Below, one piece after another: positions 35,686-44,847 of a DNA stretch of 64,000 bases (position 1 is the stretch's first letter; every line of letters begins with the position of its first letter). This stretch comes from Niallia sp. NCCP-28. GTDB lineage: Bacteria > Bacillota > Bacilli > Bacillales > Cytobacillaceae. Position numbers and translations under genes: made by a program. The stretch spans positions 682,001-746,000 of the forward strand of contig NZ_BQYJ01000002.1 in the NCBI RefSeq assembly GCF_023168165.1, given 5' to 3'. Below the pieces are notes generated by a model. The model did no database searches, was not told where the DNA came from, and saw only the letters and a program-made list of their open reading frames with translations.

Positions 35686-35731
35686 TTGACAGAAAAGAAG
35701 GGGAATGATATATTTATCTCGAATTGAAAAT
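35686..35731 (+). promoter_or_regulatory. Strong promoter with MhqR-like operator at the start site
   Basis: TTGACA (35686-35691) and TATATT (35709-35714), 17 bp apart. Directly downstream, ATCTCGAATTGAAAAT (35716-35731) matches 13 of 16 positions of the MhqR operator core known from B. subtilis (ATCTCGAATTCGAGAT). Its position over the start of transcription fits repression relieved by quinones. Confidence 0.6.
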
Positions 35732-35813
35732 GTTTTAAATTGAAATAATATAAAAATCAATAGATATATGGCTTTTTATTAAAAAGGAAAAAATAGGATG
35801 GAGGAAAAGTGAA

Positions 35814-36791
35814 ATGAATGGATTAAAAGGAGTACATCATATAACCGCGATAACAAGCAGTGCAGAAAAAAATTATGAGTTTTTTACATTTGTATTAGGA
35901 ATGCGTTTGGTGAAAAAAACAGTCAATCAAGATGATATCCAAACATATCATTTGTTTTTCGCAGATGACATAGGCAGTCCTGGAACAGATATGACATTTT
36001 TTGATTTTCCTAATATTCCAAAAGGAGTGCACGGCACAAATGAAATTGCTAAAACATCTTTTCGCGTGCCAACAGATGAAGCAATAAATTATTGGAAGAA
36101 ACGCTTTGACCGCTTAGGAGTGGCTCATGAGGGTATCTCTGAACAATTTGGCAAAAAAGTTTTATCATTTGTTGATTTTGATGAACAATCGTATCAATTA
36201 ATTTCTGATGAACATAACCATGGAGTAGCAACAGGAACTCCTTGGCAAAATGGGCCTATTCCATTGGAATATGCGATTACTGGGTTAGGGCCAGTGTTTA
36301 TTCGCATTGCTAATTATGATTATTTTAAAGAAATGCTTGAAAAAGTGCTCGAATTTAAAGAAATAGCTAATGAAGAATCTTTTCATTTATTTGAAGTGGG
36401 TGAAGGGGGAAATGGTGCACAAATCATCGTAGAGCATAATGCAGTTCTTCCTCAAGCACGTCAAGGGTTCGGCACTGTTCACCATGCGGCATTTCGAGTA
36501 GAGGACCAAGATGCATTAAATAATTGGATTAGCCGTATGGAGAACTTTGGTTTTCAAACATCAGGATATGTAGACAGACATTTTTTTCAATCTTTATATG
36601 CGCGAGTGGCTCCTCAAATTTTGTTTGAATTTGCTACAGATGGCCCTGGTTTTATGGGGGATGAACCATATGAAACACTTGGTGAAAAACTATCGCTTCC
36701 TCCATTTTTAGAAGGCAAGCGAGAATCTATTGAGCAGTTGGTTCGCCCAATAGAGACGGTAAGAAGTACTACTGCATTTACAAAAGAATAA
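35814..36791 (+). CDS. Ring-cleaving dioxygenase of the VOC/glyoxalase superfamily (Mhq type)
   Basis: The 325-residue protein holds two vicinal-oxygen-chelate modules: GVHHITAITSSAEKNYEFFT (residues 6-25) and GTVHHAAFRVEDQDALNNWI (about 222-241), with FEFATDGPGF near the end supplying another metal ligand. Such enzymes (MhqA, MhqE, MhqO in B. subtilis) open quinol or catechol rings and protect from quinones. GGAGG precedes the ATG. A terminator closes this single-gene unit. The MhqR-like site upstream supports the role; which Mhq paralogue it equals is not clear. Confidence 0.88.
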   Translation: MNGLKGVHHITAITSSAEKNYEFFTFVLGMRLVKKTVNQDDIQTYHLFFADDIGSPGTDMTFFDFPNIPKGVHGTNEIAKTSFRVPTDEAINYWKKRFDRLGVAHEGISEQFGKKVLSFVDFDEQSYQLISDEHNHGVATGTPWQNGPIPLEYAITGLGPVFIRIANYDYFKEMLEKVLEFKEIANEESFHLFEVGEGGNGAQIIVEHNAVLPQARQGFGTVHHAAFRVEDQDALNNWISRMENFGFQTSGYVDRHFFQSLYARVAPQILFEFATDGPGFMGDEPYETLGEKLSLPPFLEGKRESIEQLVRPIETVRSTTAFTKE

Positions 36792-36799
36792 CAGTGAAA

Positions 36800-36840
36800 A
36801 GAGAACCTTCTGCTTATACTTGAGAAGGTTCTCTTTTTTA
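36800..36840 (+). terminator. Intrinsic terminator of the dioxygenase gene
   Basis: AGAGAACCTTCT pairs perfectly with AGAAGGTTCTCT, followed by T6. Confidence 0.9.
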
Positions 36841-36944
36841 GGATAAGACTATGAAAAAATAAAGAAAACATATTAAGTTTGCTGGAATATCAATAATTCG
36901 TTAAAATATAAAGATAAATAAAGCAAACAGAAAGAGGTCAATGT

Positions 36945-37238
36945 ATGATAGATCATATTGTTCTAGTTAAATTTGGCGAAACAACAACAGAGGATCAACT
37001 TCAAGAAGTTATAAAAAGATTTCGAGCTTTGCGCAATAAAATAATGGGGATTGTCGATTTGCAAGCTGGGCTAAACTTTGCTGCTAGCAGTTCTGAATAT
37101 CAGGTATTGCTAAAGGTGCGTTTTGAAGATCGGCATGCGCTGGAACTGTATGGACCAAATCCTGAGCATCAGGCAGTGGCAGCGTATATTCGGGAAGTTG
37201 GCAGAGTGGACAGCATTGTGGCTGATATTGAAATTTGA
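36945..37238 (+). CDS. Dabb (stress-responsive A/B barrel) domain protein
   Basis: A 97-residue protein made of one Dabb domain: MIDHIVLVKFGETTTEDQLQ at the start, RNKIMGIVDLQAGLNFA, and HQAVAAYIREVGRVDSIVAD. These small dimeric ferredoxin-like proteins have varied or unknown roles in stress and in polyketide-like chemistry. AGAGG precedes the ATG. It is a single gene; proximity to the ring-cleaving dioxygenase might reflect aromatic metabolism but the terminator between them argues for separate transcription. Confidence 0.85.
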   Translation: MIDHIVLVKFGETTTEDQLQEVIKRFRALRNKIMGIVDLQAGLNFAASSSEYQVLLKVRFEDRHALELYGPNPEHQAVAAYIREVGRVDSIVADIEI

Positions 37239-37326
37239 CAGCATATAAAAATGAAGAATGCTATTTGCAAAAAAATTGTTGAGAATGGCAAAACCAGTAT
37301 ATAAAAATTGACGAAAGTGCTATGAA

Positions 37327-37344
37327 CTGTGATTAAGTTCATAA
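37327..37344. promoter_or_regulatory. Weak second Rex-like site
   Basis: CTGTGATTAAGTTCATAA has the TTGTG-N8-CACAA layout with one mismatch in each arm. It lies about 220 bp upstream of the strong site. Biological use is uncertain. Confidence 0.3.
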
Positions 37345-37545
37345 TTACTTAAAAAATCTCTAAAAATTTGTCATTCTCACATTTATTTTTCATAAAAAAG
37401 TGGTATTATATTAAAGGGATTAAAACAGAGGATAATATAATGGTTCTGTTTAATAGTTTGGTATAATTCTTTTTGTCCTATTATTGCCAGAACTAAAAAA
37501 TCCTTATTTTCGCCGGTATTTATATAAAATTTTATATTTATTTTG

Positions 37546-37577
37546 CAAACTATTGTGCATAAAATCACAATAGTTTG
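37546..37577. promoter_or_regulatory. Rex-type operator upstream of yjlC-ndh
   Basis: TTGTGCATAAAATCACAA (37553-37570 region) has exact TTGTG and CACAA arms with 8 bp between, the layout of the NADH-sensing repressor Rex. The palindrome is longer: CAAACTATTGTG and CACAATAGTTTG are perfect 12-bp arms. It lies about 57 bp before yjlC. Rex control of yjlC-ndh is known in B. subtilis. Confidence 0.8.
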
Positions 37578-37633
37578 GCAATTTAAACAAAACTCATATA
37601 AGCTTACTCGCTTATAGTAAAGGAGAATCAGTT

Positions 37634-38065
37634 ATGTCAGAAACAACTACGCAAGCAAGTGAAAAGCAACTGACAGCAACAACTAGCCAAGATTTGTTAG
37701 ATCAGCTTCTGAAACCAGAAGTGCAAGAGTCTTTAACAACATTAGTAGAGCAACTTCCTAAATTAACAGAAATAGTAAATGTTTTAACAAAGTCGTATGA
37801 TTTTGCACAAGGATTAGCTAATGATGAAGTATTTAAAAGCGATGCAGTTCATGCAGTAACAGAAATGATGGAGCCAGTTGTCCATTCAGCTAAAGGAATT
37901 GCAGCAACTGCTATTGAAGCAAAAGATCGTGCAGAACAGAGCAATGAAACAATCGGTTTATTTGGTTTATTAAAACTATTAAAAGATCCACAAGCACAAA
38001 AATTATTCCGCTTTGCACAAAGTTATTTACAAATTATGTCAGAACGAGAAAAACAACAAAAATAA
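37634..38065 (+). CDS. yjlC: DUF1641 protein, YjlC-like
   Basis: A 143-residue soluble helical protein of the DUF1641 family (SLTTLVEQLPKLTEIVNVLT, FGLLKLLKDPQAQKLFRFAQ). Its role is unknown, but in B. subtilis it is the first gene of the yjlC-ndh operon, and the same pairing is present here with a 39-bp gap. AAAGGAG stands before the ATG at 37634. Expression probably follows the cell NADH/NAD ratio through the Rex-type site. Confidence 0.88.
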   Translation: MSETTTQASEKQLTATTSQDLLDQLLKPEVQESLTTLVEQLPKLTEIVNVLTKSYDFAQGLANDEVFKSDAVHAVTEMMEPVVHSAKGIAATAIEAKDRAEQSNETIGLFGLLKLLKDPQAQKLFRFAQSYLQIMSEREKQQK

Positions 38066-38104
38066 GCATTATTTTTGATTAGGAATAAGGACGGAGGATA
38101 TACT

Positions 38105-39283
38105 ATGTCAAAACATATTGTTATTTTAGGTGCTGGTTATGGTGGACTTTTAGCAGCTCAAAATGTACGCAAATATTATTCAAAAGAACAAGCTAAAGTG
38201 ACTGTGATCAACAAATTCTCAACACACCAAATTATTACGGAATTGCATCGTCTTGCAGCTGGAAATATTTCTGAGCAAGCGGTTGCAATGCCTCTTGAGA
38301 AATTGCTTAAAGGGAAAGACATTGATTTAAAAATTGCAACAGTAGAATCTTTTTCTGTAGATAATAAAGAAGTAGTATTGGCAGACGGCACTAAACTTAC
38401 TTATGATGCACTAGTTGTCGCATTAGGAAGCATTACTGCATACTTCGGAATTCCAGGATTAGAAGAAAACAGCATGACATTAAAATCTGCTGAAGAAGCA
38501 AATAAAATCTTCCGTCATGTGGAAGATCGCATTCGCGAATATTCAAAAACGAAAAAGGCTGAAGATGCTACTATCTTAATCGGCGGAGGCGGCTTAACTG
38601 GTGTTGAGCTTGTTGGCGAACTTGCTGACATCTTGCCTGCAATGACAAAAAAATATGGCGTCGACTATAAAGAAATTAAATTATTGCTAGTAGAAGCAGG
38701 TCCAAAAATTCTTCCTGTTCTTCCAGATGATTTAATTCAACGTGCTACTCAAAGTTTAGAAGCACGCGGCGTAACCTTCTTAACGGGTCTAGCTGTAACG
38801 AATGTTGCTGGAAACGTAGTAGATTTAAAAGATGGACAAAAAATTATTACAAATACATTTGTATGGACTGGCGGAGTACAAGGAAATCCACTTGTTGGCG
38901 CATCTGGTTTAGAAGTAAACCGTGGTCGTGCAACAGTAAATGATTTCTTGCAATCTACATCCCATCCTGAAGTATTTGTTGCTGGAGACAGTGCTGTATA
39001 CTTTGCAGCAGATGGTCGTCCATACCCGCCAACTGCACAAATCGCTTGGCAAATGGGTGAATTGATTGGCTACAACTTGTTTGCATATCTTGAAGGCAAA
39101 ACACAAGAAACATTCAGCCCAGTTAATTCAGGAACACTTGCTAGCCTTGGACGCAAAGATGGTGTGGCAATCGTAGGCGGAAGCAACACACCGCTTAAAG
39201 GATTACCTGCTACTTTAATGAAAGAAGCAAGTAATGTTCGCTACTTAACACATATTAAAGGATTATTCAGCTTAGCTTATTAA
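38105..39283 (+). CDS. ndh: Type II NADH dehydrogenase
   Basis: A 392-residue flavoprotein, the same length as B. subtilis Ndh. It passes electrons from NADH to menaquinone at the membrane without pumping protons. Seen: FAD-binding GAGYGGLLAAQNVRKYY (residues 9-25), NADH-binding ILIGGGGLTGVELVGELAD (about 158-176), GDSAVYFAADGRPYPPTAQI AWQMGELIGYN (quinone/FAD region). ATG 38105 is used because GGACGGAGG stands before it. The C-terminal amphipathic helix (LPATLMKEASNVRYLTHIKG) would bind the membrane. Confidence 0.93.
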   Translation: MSKHIVILGAGYGGLLAAQNVRKYYSKEQAKVTVINKFSTHQIITELHRLAAGNISEQAVAMPLEKLLKGKDIDLKIATVESFSVDNKEVVLADGTKLTYDALVVALGSITAYFGIPGLEENSMTLKSAEEANKIFRHVEDRIREYSKTKKAEDATILIGGGGLTGVELVGELADILPAMTKKYGVDYKEIKLLLVEAGPKILPVLPDDLIQRATQSLEARGVTFLTGLAVTNVAGNVVDLKDGQKIITNTFVWTGGVQGNPLVGASGLEVNRGRATVNDFLQSTSHPEVFVAGDSAVYFAADGRPYPPTAQIAWQMGELIGYNLFAYLEGKTQETFSPVNSGTLASLGRKDGVAIVGGSNTPLKGLPATLMKEASNVRYLTHIKGLFSLAY

Positions 39284-39296
39284 TCCATATTTAAGA

Positions 39297-39340
39297 AGCC
39301 ATTCAGGTGCTTGTCTAGCACTTGAATGGCTTTTTTTTTC
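39297..39340 (+). terminator. Intrinsic terminator of yjlC-ndh
   Basis: AGCCATTCAGGTGCT pairs with AGCACTTGAATGGCT (one G-U pair), followed by T8. Confidence 0.92.
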
Positions 39341-39503
39341 TGCACAATGTTTTCCTGTCCGATTTATCTTCTTTTTCCTTGATGATTTGAGCAAAATAGT
39401 AGATTTTTCATGAAATAATGAGAATTGCTCAACTTATGCCATGTAAATAAGCTTTTATCACCTTTTTTTCTGATTTATGATCCTTTTTTCGCTTTTTATT
39501 ACC

Positions 39504-39532
39504 TTTACTTTCAAAAGGGCAAGGAGTATGAT
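39504..39532 (+). promoter_or_regulatory. Likely promoter of the riboswitch-kimA unit
   Basis: TTTACT (39504-39509) and TATGAT (39527-39532), 17 bp apart, ending just before the riboswitch. An inverted repeat TTGAGCAA ... TTGCTCAA lies at about 39388-39434, of unknown meaning. Confidence 0.5.
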
Positions 39533-39552
39533 CATTCCATAATAAATATATT

Positions 39553-39712
39553 TCTTTATCGCTTAATCTGTATTCCGTATGGAGCGGGGGAACCAATTAT
39601 ATTCGTGCAATGTTTTGCACGTGGGGTGAATCCTTTTAAAAAAGGTAGGGCAAACTCTCTTGCTGCCCGAATCCGACAGCTAACTCCGCAAGCGTTTTAG
39701 AGAGGGGAAGTG
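39553..39712 (+). ncRNA. ydaO/yuaA-type cyclic di-AMP riboswitch
   Basis: Hallmarks in order: ATCGCTTAATC, GGAGCGGGGGAACCAAT, a hairpin GTGCAATGTTTTGCAC, GGGGTGAATCC, AGGGCAAACTC, GCTGCCCGAATCCGACAGCT AACTCCGCAAGCG, then GAGAGGGG. CGCTT near the start pairs with AAGCG near the end to close P1. In this class bound c-di-AMP turns expression off, here probably by the terminator at 39738-39766 before kimA. Confidence 0.93.
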
Positions 39713-39737
39713 ACTCTGCCATCATGCAATTCAAAGG

Positions 39738-39766
39738 CCGCGGAGATTTTCCTCTGTGGTTTTTTT
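39738..39766 (+). terminator. Riboswitch expression-platform terminator
   Basis: CCGCGGAG / CCTCTGTGG stem with two G-U pairs, then TTTTTTT; lies 116 bp before the kimA start. Confidence 0.8.
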
Positions 39767-39881
39767 GTCGTGTCTAAAAATAAAAAAATTTTTTCTTAAG
39801 GAATTTAGGAGATTGCACATACTAATAATTCTTAATAGATTAAGAAGGAAAAATTTTTATCTAGTAACTGGAGGAAATTTT

Positions 39882-41708
39882 GTGAATAGATCGGTTGTTA
39901 AAAGAATTGTAATCGGAAAGCCGCTAAAAACAAGGGAGTTAGGAGATCAAAAAATAAATAAATTGAAAGCATTGGCGATTTTGTCATCTGATGCGCTGTC
40001 ATCTGTTGCTTATGGTACTGAACAAATTTTAATTGTGCTTGCAGGTATAGGGTTTCTGGCTTATTGGTATTCCATTCCAATTGCTGTCGGGATTTTAGTA
40101 CTCTTGACTGCTTTGATTTTATCTTATCGACAAATCATTTATGCCTATCCAAAAGGTGGGGGAGCGTATATTGTTTCTAAAAAAAATATTGGAGAAAATG
40201 CAGGGCTGATTGCTGGAGGGTCTTTGCTGGTTGATTATATTTTAACCGTTGCAGTTAGTATTTCTGCAGGAACGGATGCCATCACCTCTGCATTTCCTAA
40301 TTTACATGGATACAATGTTCCGATTGCCTGTTTGCTTGTTTTATTTATTACGATATTAAATTTAAGGGGAGTTACAGAATCCGCTTCTATTCTTGCCTAT
40401 CCTGTTTATTTATTTGTGCTGGCTTTAATTATTTTGCTGGGGAAAGGACTTTTGGATGTGCTTAATGGCCACGTGCCTCAAAGCTTGCATACACCAATTG
40501 GTACAGCGGTTCCTGGAATAAGCCTATTTTTATTGTTAAAGGCTTTTTCTTCTGGATGTTCTGCCTTAACAGGTGTAGAAGCTATTTCTAATGCAGTTCC
40601 AAGTTTTAAAGAACCAAGTGCAAAAAATGCGGTTCGCACGCTGACGATGATGGGAATTATTCTTGCTGTATTATTTTCTGGGATAACGTTTTTAGCTTTT
40701 TGGTATGGCATATCTCCGAAAGCAGAAGAAACAGTAGTGTCGCAGATTGCTTCTGCCATTTTTGGAAGAAACTTATTTTATTATTTTATTCAAGTTACAA
40801 CAGCCCTTATTTTGGTATTGGCAGCAAATACAGGGTTTGCGGCATTTCCGCTGCTTGCAGTAAATTTGGCAGCAGATAAATACATGCCTAGAATTTTTAC
40901 TATTCGCGGAGATCGGCTGGGCTATTCCAACGGTATTGTTACATTAGGAGCAGCTTCTATTTTGCTGATTATCATTTTTGGTGGACATACAGAAATGCTT
41001 ATTCCATTATATGCAGTGGGAGTGTTTATTCCGTTTACTTTATCCCAAAGCGGCATGATCAGAAAGTGGGCAAAAGAAAAACCGCCAGGCTGGCAGCTGA
41101 AATTAAGCATTAATCTAATCGGTGCGCTCATCACATTTACGGTATTAATCATTTTGTTTACAACAAAGTTTTTGCAAGTTTGGCCAGTATTTATATTTTT
41201 GCCGATTATTGTATTTGTTTTTCATAAAATAAATAGCCATTATAAAGATGTCGCGAATCAATTGCGCATTGAGGGAGCATATTGTCGCGAGAAAATGAAA
41301 GGCAATATTGTCATCCTTCCTGTTGCAGGCATTACAAAAGTGGTGGAAAATTCTTTGGCATATGCTGAGACAGTAGGAGATACTGTAATAGCAGTATATG
41401 TGGCATTTGATCGGGAAAGCGAGAAGAAAATGGAAGAAAAGTGGAATGTCTACCGGCCAGATATTCGTTTAGTGACGCTTCATTCGCAATATAGAAGCTT
41501 AATCCGTCCATTAAGAAGATTTATTGATGTAATTGAAGAAAAGGGGGAGGAGCATCAAAATAGCGTTACTGTTATTGTTCCCCAGTTTATTACAAAAAAA
41601 AGCTGGCATAATATTTTGCACAATCAATCAAGCCTGCTGCTGAAAGCACATTTGCTTTATCGCAGAAATGTTATTGTTACTACTGTGCCATATCATTTAA
41701 AAAAATAG
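39882..41708 (+). CDS. kimA: High-affinity potassium importer KimA
   Basis: A 608-residue membrane protein (B. subtilis KimA has 607). About 12 membrane segments of the APC superfamily (LAILSSDALSSVAYGTEQIL, YPKGGGAYIVSKKNIGENAG, LKAFSSGCSALTGVEAISNA) are followed by a cytosolic universal-stress-like domain of about 150 residues (GNIVILPVAGITKVVENSLA). KimA imports K+ with protons and is shut off by c-di-AMP. GTG 39882 is chosen because TGGAGG is 6-8 bases upstream; the longer frame upstream lacks any site and overlaps the riboswitch terminator. Confidence 0.93.
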   Translation: MNRSVVKRIVIGKPLKTRELGDQKINKLKALAILSSDALSSVAYGTEQILIVLAGIGFLAYWYSIPIAVGILVLLTALILSYRQIIYAYPKGGGAYIVSKKNIGENAGLIAGGSLLVDYILTVAVSISAGTDAITSAFPNLHGYNVPIACLLVLFITILNLRGVTESASILAYPVYLFVLALIILLGKGLLDVLNGHVPQSLHTPIGTAVPGISLFLLLKAFSSGCSALTGVEAISNAVPSFKEPSAKNAVRTLTMMGIILAVLFSGITFLAFWYGISPKAEETVVSQIASAIFGRNLFYYFIQVTTALILVLAANTGFAAFPLLAVNLAADKYMPRIFTIRGDRLGYSNGIVTLGAASILLIIIFGGHTEMLIPLYAVGVFIPFTLSQSGMIRKWAKEKPPGWQLKLSINLIGALITFTVLIILFTTKFLQVWPVFIFLPIIVFVFHKINSHYKDVANQLRIEGAYCREKMKGNIVILPVAGITKVVENSLAYAETVGDTVIAVYVAFDRESEKKMEEKWNVYRPDIRLVTLHSQYRSLIRPLRRFIDVIEEKGEEHQNSVTVIVPQFITKKSWHNILHNQSSLLLKAHLLYRRNVIVTTVPYHLKK

Positions 41709-41719
41709 GTGCAAATGCA

Positions 41720-41762
41720 AAAAACTCCGAATTCCTTCACAAAAAGAAATTCGGGGGTTTTT
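41720..41762 (+). terminator. Intrinsic terminator of kimA
   Basis: AAACTCCGAATT pairs with AATTCGGGGGTTT (one G-U pair), then T-rich. Confidence 0.82.
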
Positions 41763-41837
41763 GTGTATTTGGGGAGAGGTTTATATGGATGACAAACTCG
41801 GTTGCTTTTGACAGTAAAGATGATTCTAAAAAATTAT

Positions 41838-42614
41838 TTAGCCAAAAAGTATACCTCCATCAATTAATACTGCTTGTCCTGTCATATAATCAGAATCAGG
41901 AGATGCCAAATAGGAAACGAAGTTGGCTACATCAGCCGGTTCTTGAGTTCTACCTAAAGTGATTCCTTCTGAAAATTTTTCAAACGCCTGCCCTTTTTCA
42001 AGTCTCATATATTCCACCATTCCTTCATCAATACGGTCCCACATGCTTGTGCCGACAATGCCAGGACAATAAGCATTTACAGTGACTTTAGAGGAAGCCA
42101 ACTCCTGTGCTGCCGTTTGTGTCCATGCTTTTACAGCGAATTTTGTCGCAGAATAGGCACCTAATAAACTATAGGCCCGATGTCCTGCAATACTGCATGC
42201 ATTAATGATTTTGCCGCCTGTACCTTGTTTTTTCATTTGAACTGCTGCAGCTTGAATACCGAATAATGTGCCAAATACATTGACTTGAAAAATTCTCTGC
42301 AAATCTTCTTCTGTTATATTTAAAATGGAGTCAACTTGATCAATGCCTGCATTATTGACAAATACATCTACTTTTCCATATTTTTCTGCTGTTTGATCCA
42401 CTAAGGAAACTAAATCTTCTTTTTTGCTGACGTCGGCAACAAAAGCACTGCTTTCTATTCCTTTTTCGATTAATTCCAGAGATGTCCTATTAGCGCTTTC
42501 TTCATTTACATCACTGATAACAACGGTGAATCCATCTTTGCCTAGGCGTTCTGCAATTCCTTTGCCGATTCCTTGTCCGGATCCTGTAATGATGGCAACT
42601 TTATTTTTGTTCAT
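41838..42614 (-). CDS. budC: Diacetyl/acetoin reductase (butanediol dehydrogenase, SDR family)
   Basis: The 258-residue SDR enzyme reduces diacetyl to acetoin and acetoin to butanediol with NADH. Close to Bud[55 protein letters not shown] (catalytic Tyr and Lys), [60 protein letters not shown] 42614 has AGAAAGG nine bases upstream on its strand; the preceding TTG is less likely. Single-gene unit on the minus strand. The neighbouring ndh and the Rex site suggest a redox neighbourhood, but no Rex site is visible at this gene. Confidence 0.9.
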   Translation of the reverse strand: MNKNKVAIITGSGQGIGKGIAERLGKDGFTVVISDVNEESANRTSLELIEKGIESSAFVADVSKKEDLVSLVDQTAEKYGKVDVFVNNAGIDQVDSILNITEEDLQRIFQVNVFGTLFGIQAAAVQMKKQGTGGKIINACSIAGHRAYSLLGAYSATKFAVKAWTQTAAQELASSKVTVNAYCPGIVGTSMWDRIDEGMVEYMRLEKGQAFEKFSEGITLGRTQEPADVANFVSYLASPDSDYMTGQAVLIDGGILFG

Positions 42615-42882
42615 ACATATCAACCTTTCTATCGAGAGACTTTTTTCTACTTTTTATGTACCCTTTTCTTCCTATAGTAAACAAGTCTACTTTTTATAAT
42701 TTGAGAAAAATTTTTTTGTGCAGTCTAATCTAGCAGACGGCAATTAGAATTTATAAAGGAGGAGAAGTAGGAAGGAAAAAGAGCTTTTGAAACGGCCTAC
42801 TTGTTTTTGCATAGAAATTTCGGAACTAGTAATGTATGATAATAAAATAAAATTTATCTAGAGAAGAGAGGGTAATTGGTTC

Positions 42883-44082
42883 GTGAAAAGTACATCACTT
42901 GTAGCAGAGCAGAAGCATAATCGGCTATCAATGATTTTAATTTTAGGGTCTCTTGCTGCTTTTGGCCCTTTATCTATTGATATGTATTTGCCAGCATTGC
43001 CATCATTGGCAGCAGAGTTTCATACAACAAGCGGTCTAGCTCAGCTTAGTTTATCTTTTTTTCTGATTGGTCTGGCAGGGGGGCAATTAGTGGCAGGTCC
43101 ATTAAGTGATAGTATTGGCAGACGTTGGCCCTTGCTTGTTGGGCTGATTCTTTATATGATCACATCTTTGTTATGTGTATTCAGTCCTTCTATTTACGCC
43201 TTCATTTTCTTGCGATTGCTGCAAGGGATTGCTGGGTCTGCTGGAATTGTTATTTCTAGAGCAGTCGTAAGGGATTTATATAGTGGAACAGAATTAACGA
43301 AATTTTTTGCGCTCATTGCTTTAGTAAATGGAGCTGCTCCGATTTTGGCTCCGGTATTGGGAGGGCAATTTCTGCGATTTGGCACATGGCAAGGCATTTT
43401 TATCTTGTTATCATTAATTGGATTAATAATGTTTATTTCCGTCCGATTTTATTTGCCTGAAACATTATCAGCAGAAAAAAGAGTGCCTGGCGGTTTAGGC
43501 AATACATTATTGACATTTAAACGAATTTTGGCAGATCGTGTTTTTTTGGGATATGCGCTAGCTCAAGGGTTTGTTATGGCAAGCATGTTTTCTTACATAT
43601 CTGGTTCACCATTTGTGGTACAAGATATATTTGGCGCTTCTCCACAAGTATATAGCCTGATTTTTGCAGTGAATGGTCTTGGCATTGTGCTGGCAACGCA
43701 AATTACAGGACGCATTGCAGGAAAAGTGGCAGAGAAAAGGTTGTTTGTCATTGGTCTTATGATAAATGTAGTCAGCGGCATTTTTTTAGTAAGTGCAAGT
43801 CTTTTGAATGCAGGATTATTATGGCATTTAGTTCCATTATTTTTTGTTGTATCAAGCGTTGGTGTAGTAACAACAACAGGATTTTCGCTGGCGATGCAGA
43901 CACAAGGAAAAAATGCAGGAAGCGCGTCTGCTTTGCTTGGTGTGTTAAGTTTATTAATGGGCGGTTTGGTGTCTCCACTTGTGGGGCTTTTAGGCAATGA
44001 ATCCCCTTTATCCATGACTAGTGTTATACTAGGAGCAGGCCTTTGTGCAATGACTTTTTATCTTTTATTAAGAAATAAATAA
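42883..44082 (+). CDS. Bcr/CflA family multidrug exporter
   Basis: A 399-residue, 12-TM MFS protein with the Bcr/CflA signature LAAFGPLSIDMYLPALPSLA (residues 24-43), motif A GPLSDSIGRRWPLLVGL (about 73-89) and RLLQGIAGSAGIVISRAVVR DLY. This group exports bicyclomycin, chloramphenicol, sulfonamides or peptides. The GTG at 42883 follows AGAGAGGG. A nitroreductase gene is 79 bp downstream and may be cotranscribed, since no terminator separates them. Confidence 0.9.
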   Translation: MKSTSLVAEQKHNRLSMILILGSLAAFGPLSIDMYLPALPSLAAEFHTTSGLAQLSLSFFLIGLAGGQLVAGPLSDSIGRRWPLLVGLILYMITSLLCVFSPSIYAFIFLRLLQGIAGSAGIVISRAVVRDLYSGTELTKFFALIALVNGAAPILAPVLGGQFLRFGTWQGIFILLSLIGLIMFISVRFYLPETLSAEKRVPGGLGNTLLTFKRILADRVFLGYALAQGFVMASMFSYISGSPFVVQDIFGASPQVYSLIFAVNGLGIVLATQITGRIAGKVAEKRLFVIGLMINVVSGIFLVSASLLNAGLLWHLVPLFFVVSSVGVVTTTGFSLAMQTQGKNAGSASALLGVLSLLMGGLVSPLVGLLGNESPLSMTSVILGAGLCAMTFYLLLRNK

Positions 44083-44161
44083 AAGCAGGATAATTGGTAT
44101 CTTTTGTATAAGTTTTATGTATGCCAATATAATAGATGCATAGATTAAAGGAGGAAAAAGA

Positions 44162-44647
44162 ATGAATATTTCAGAAATTATTAAAAATCGCCGTACAATT
44201 AAGAAATTTAAAGAAGAGAGCATTGATGGAGAAAAAGTGAAACAATGGCTGCAGACTGCTACGTATGCACCAAACCATAAACTGACAGAACCTTGGGAAA
44301 TTGTTTTTATTGGTCCTGAAACAAGAGCTGCGTTAAACCATAAGTTGAATTTTGGGAATGCGCCTGTACTTTTTGCAGTATTGAGCCATAAAGGCAGAAA
44401 TGAGTTAGAAAGAGAGGAAAACCTTGCGGCTGTTGCCTGTTTTGTGCAAAACTTTATGCTTCTTGCATGGGAAAATGGTGTAGGAACATTTTGGAGCTCT
44501 GCTGGAGCTTCTCCAAAAGGAAAACAAGTTCTGCAAGTGCCGGCAGATTATGATATAGTGGGCGTGATTGCTGCTGGAATTCCAGAAGAAATGAAAGAAG
44601 TGAAGGAAAGAACATCGATTGATCTAAAAATCAAACATTTAAAATAA
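44162..44647 (+). CDS. Nitroreductase family protein
   Basis: The 161-residue FMN enzyme starts ISEIIKNRRTIKKFKEESID (FMN-binding Arg pair) and has NHKLTEPWEIVFIG and ENGVGTFWSSAGASPKGKQV for cofactor and NAD(P)H binding. It lies at the short end of the family (usually 170-220 residues), like the NfnB-like small type. GGAGG precedes the ATG. It may reduce nitro compounds or quinones. A strong terminator follows. Confidence 0.87.
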   Translation: MNISEIIKNRRTIKKFKEESIDGEKVKQWLQTATYAPNHKLTEPWEIVFIGPETRAALNHKLNFGNAPVLFAVLSHKGRNELEREENLAAVACFVQNFMLLAWENGVGTFWSSAGASPKGKQVLQVPADYDIVGVIAAGIPEEMKEVKERTSIDLKIKHLK

Positions 44648-44661
44648 TAAAAGCTATCTAT

Positions 44662-44714
44662 AATGGAGCTGTAAACATTCTCTTTAAAGAAAGGAGTGTT
44701 TATAGCTCCATTTT
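44662..44714 (+). terminator. Intrinsic terminator after the nitroreductase
   Basis: AATGGAGCTGTAAACA pairs with TGTTTATAGCTCCATT (one G-U pair), then TTTTGC. Confidence 0.85.
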
Positions 44715-44847
44715 GCATGTTAAAAAGAAAGAGAAAAGGAAATAGTGAAAATAACTAAACATTTTTATTACGCTGATTTACTTTCACATATTTTTCATAT
44801 TTGTGTATTAAGATGGAGACAAGGATAAAAAGATTTGAGGAGATAGA

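Noticed and set aside
39425-39700. 91-codon frame upstream of kimA
   Set aside because: It coincides with the promoter and the c-di-AMP riboswitch, and the peptide has no sense as a protein.
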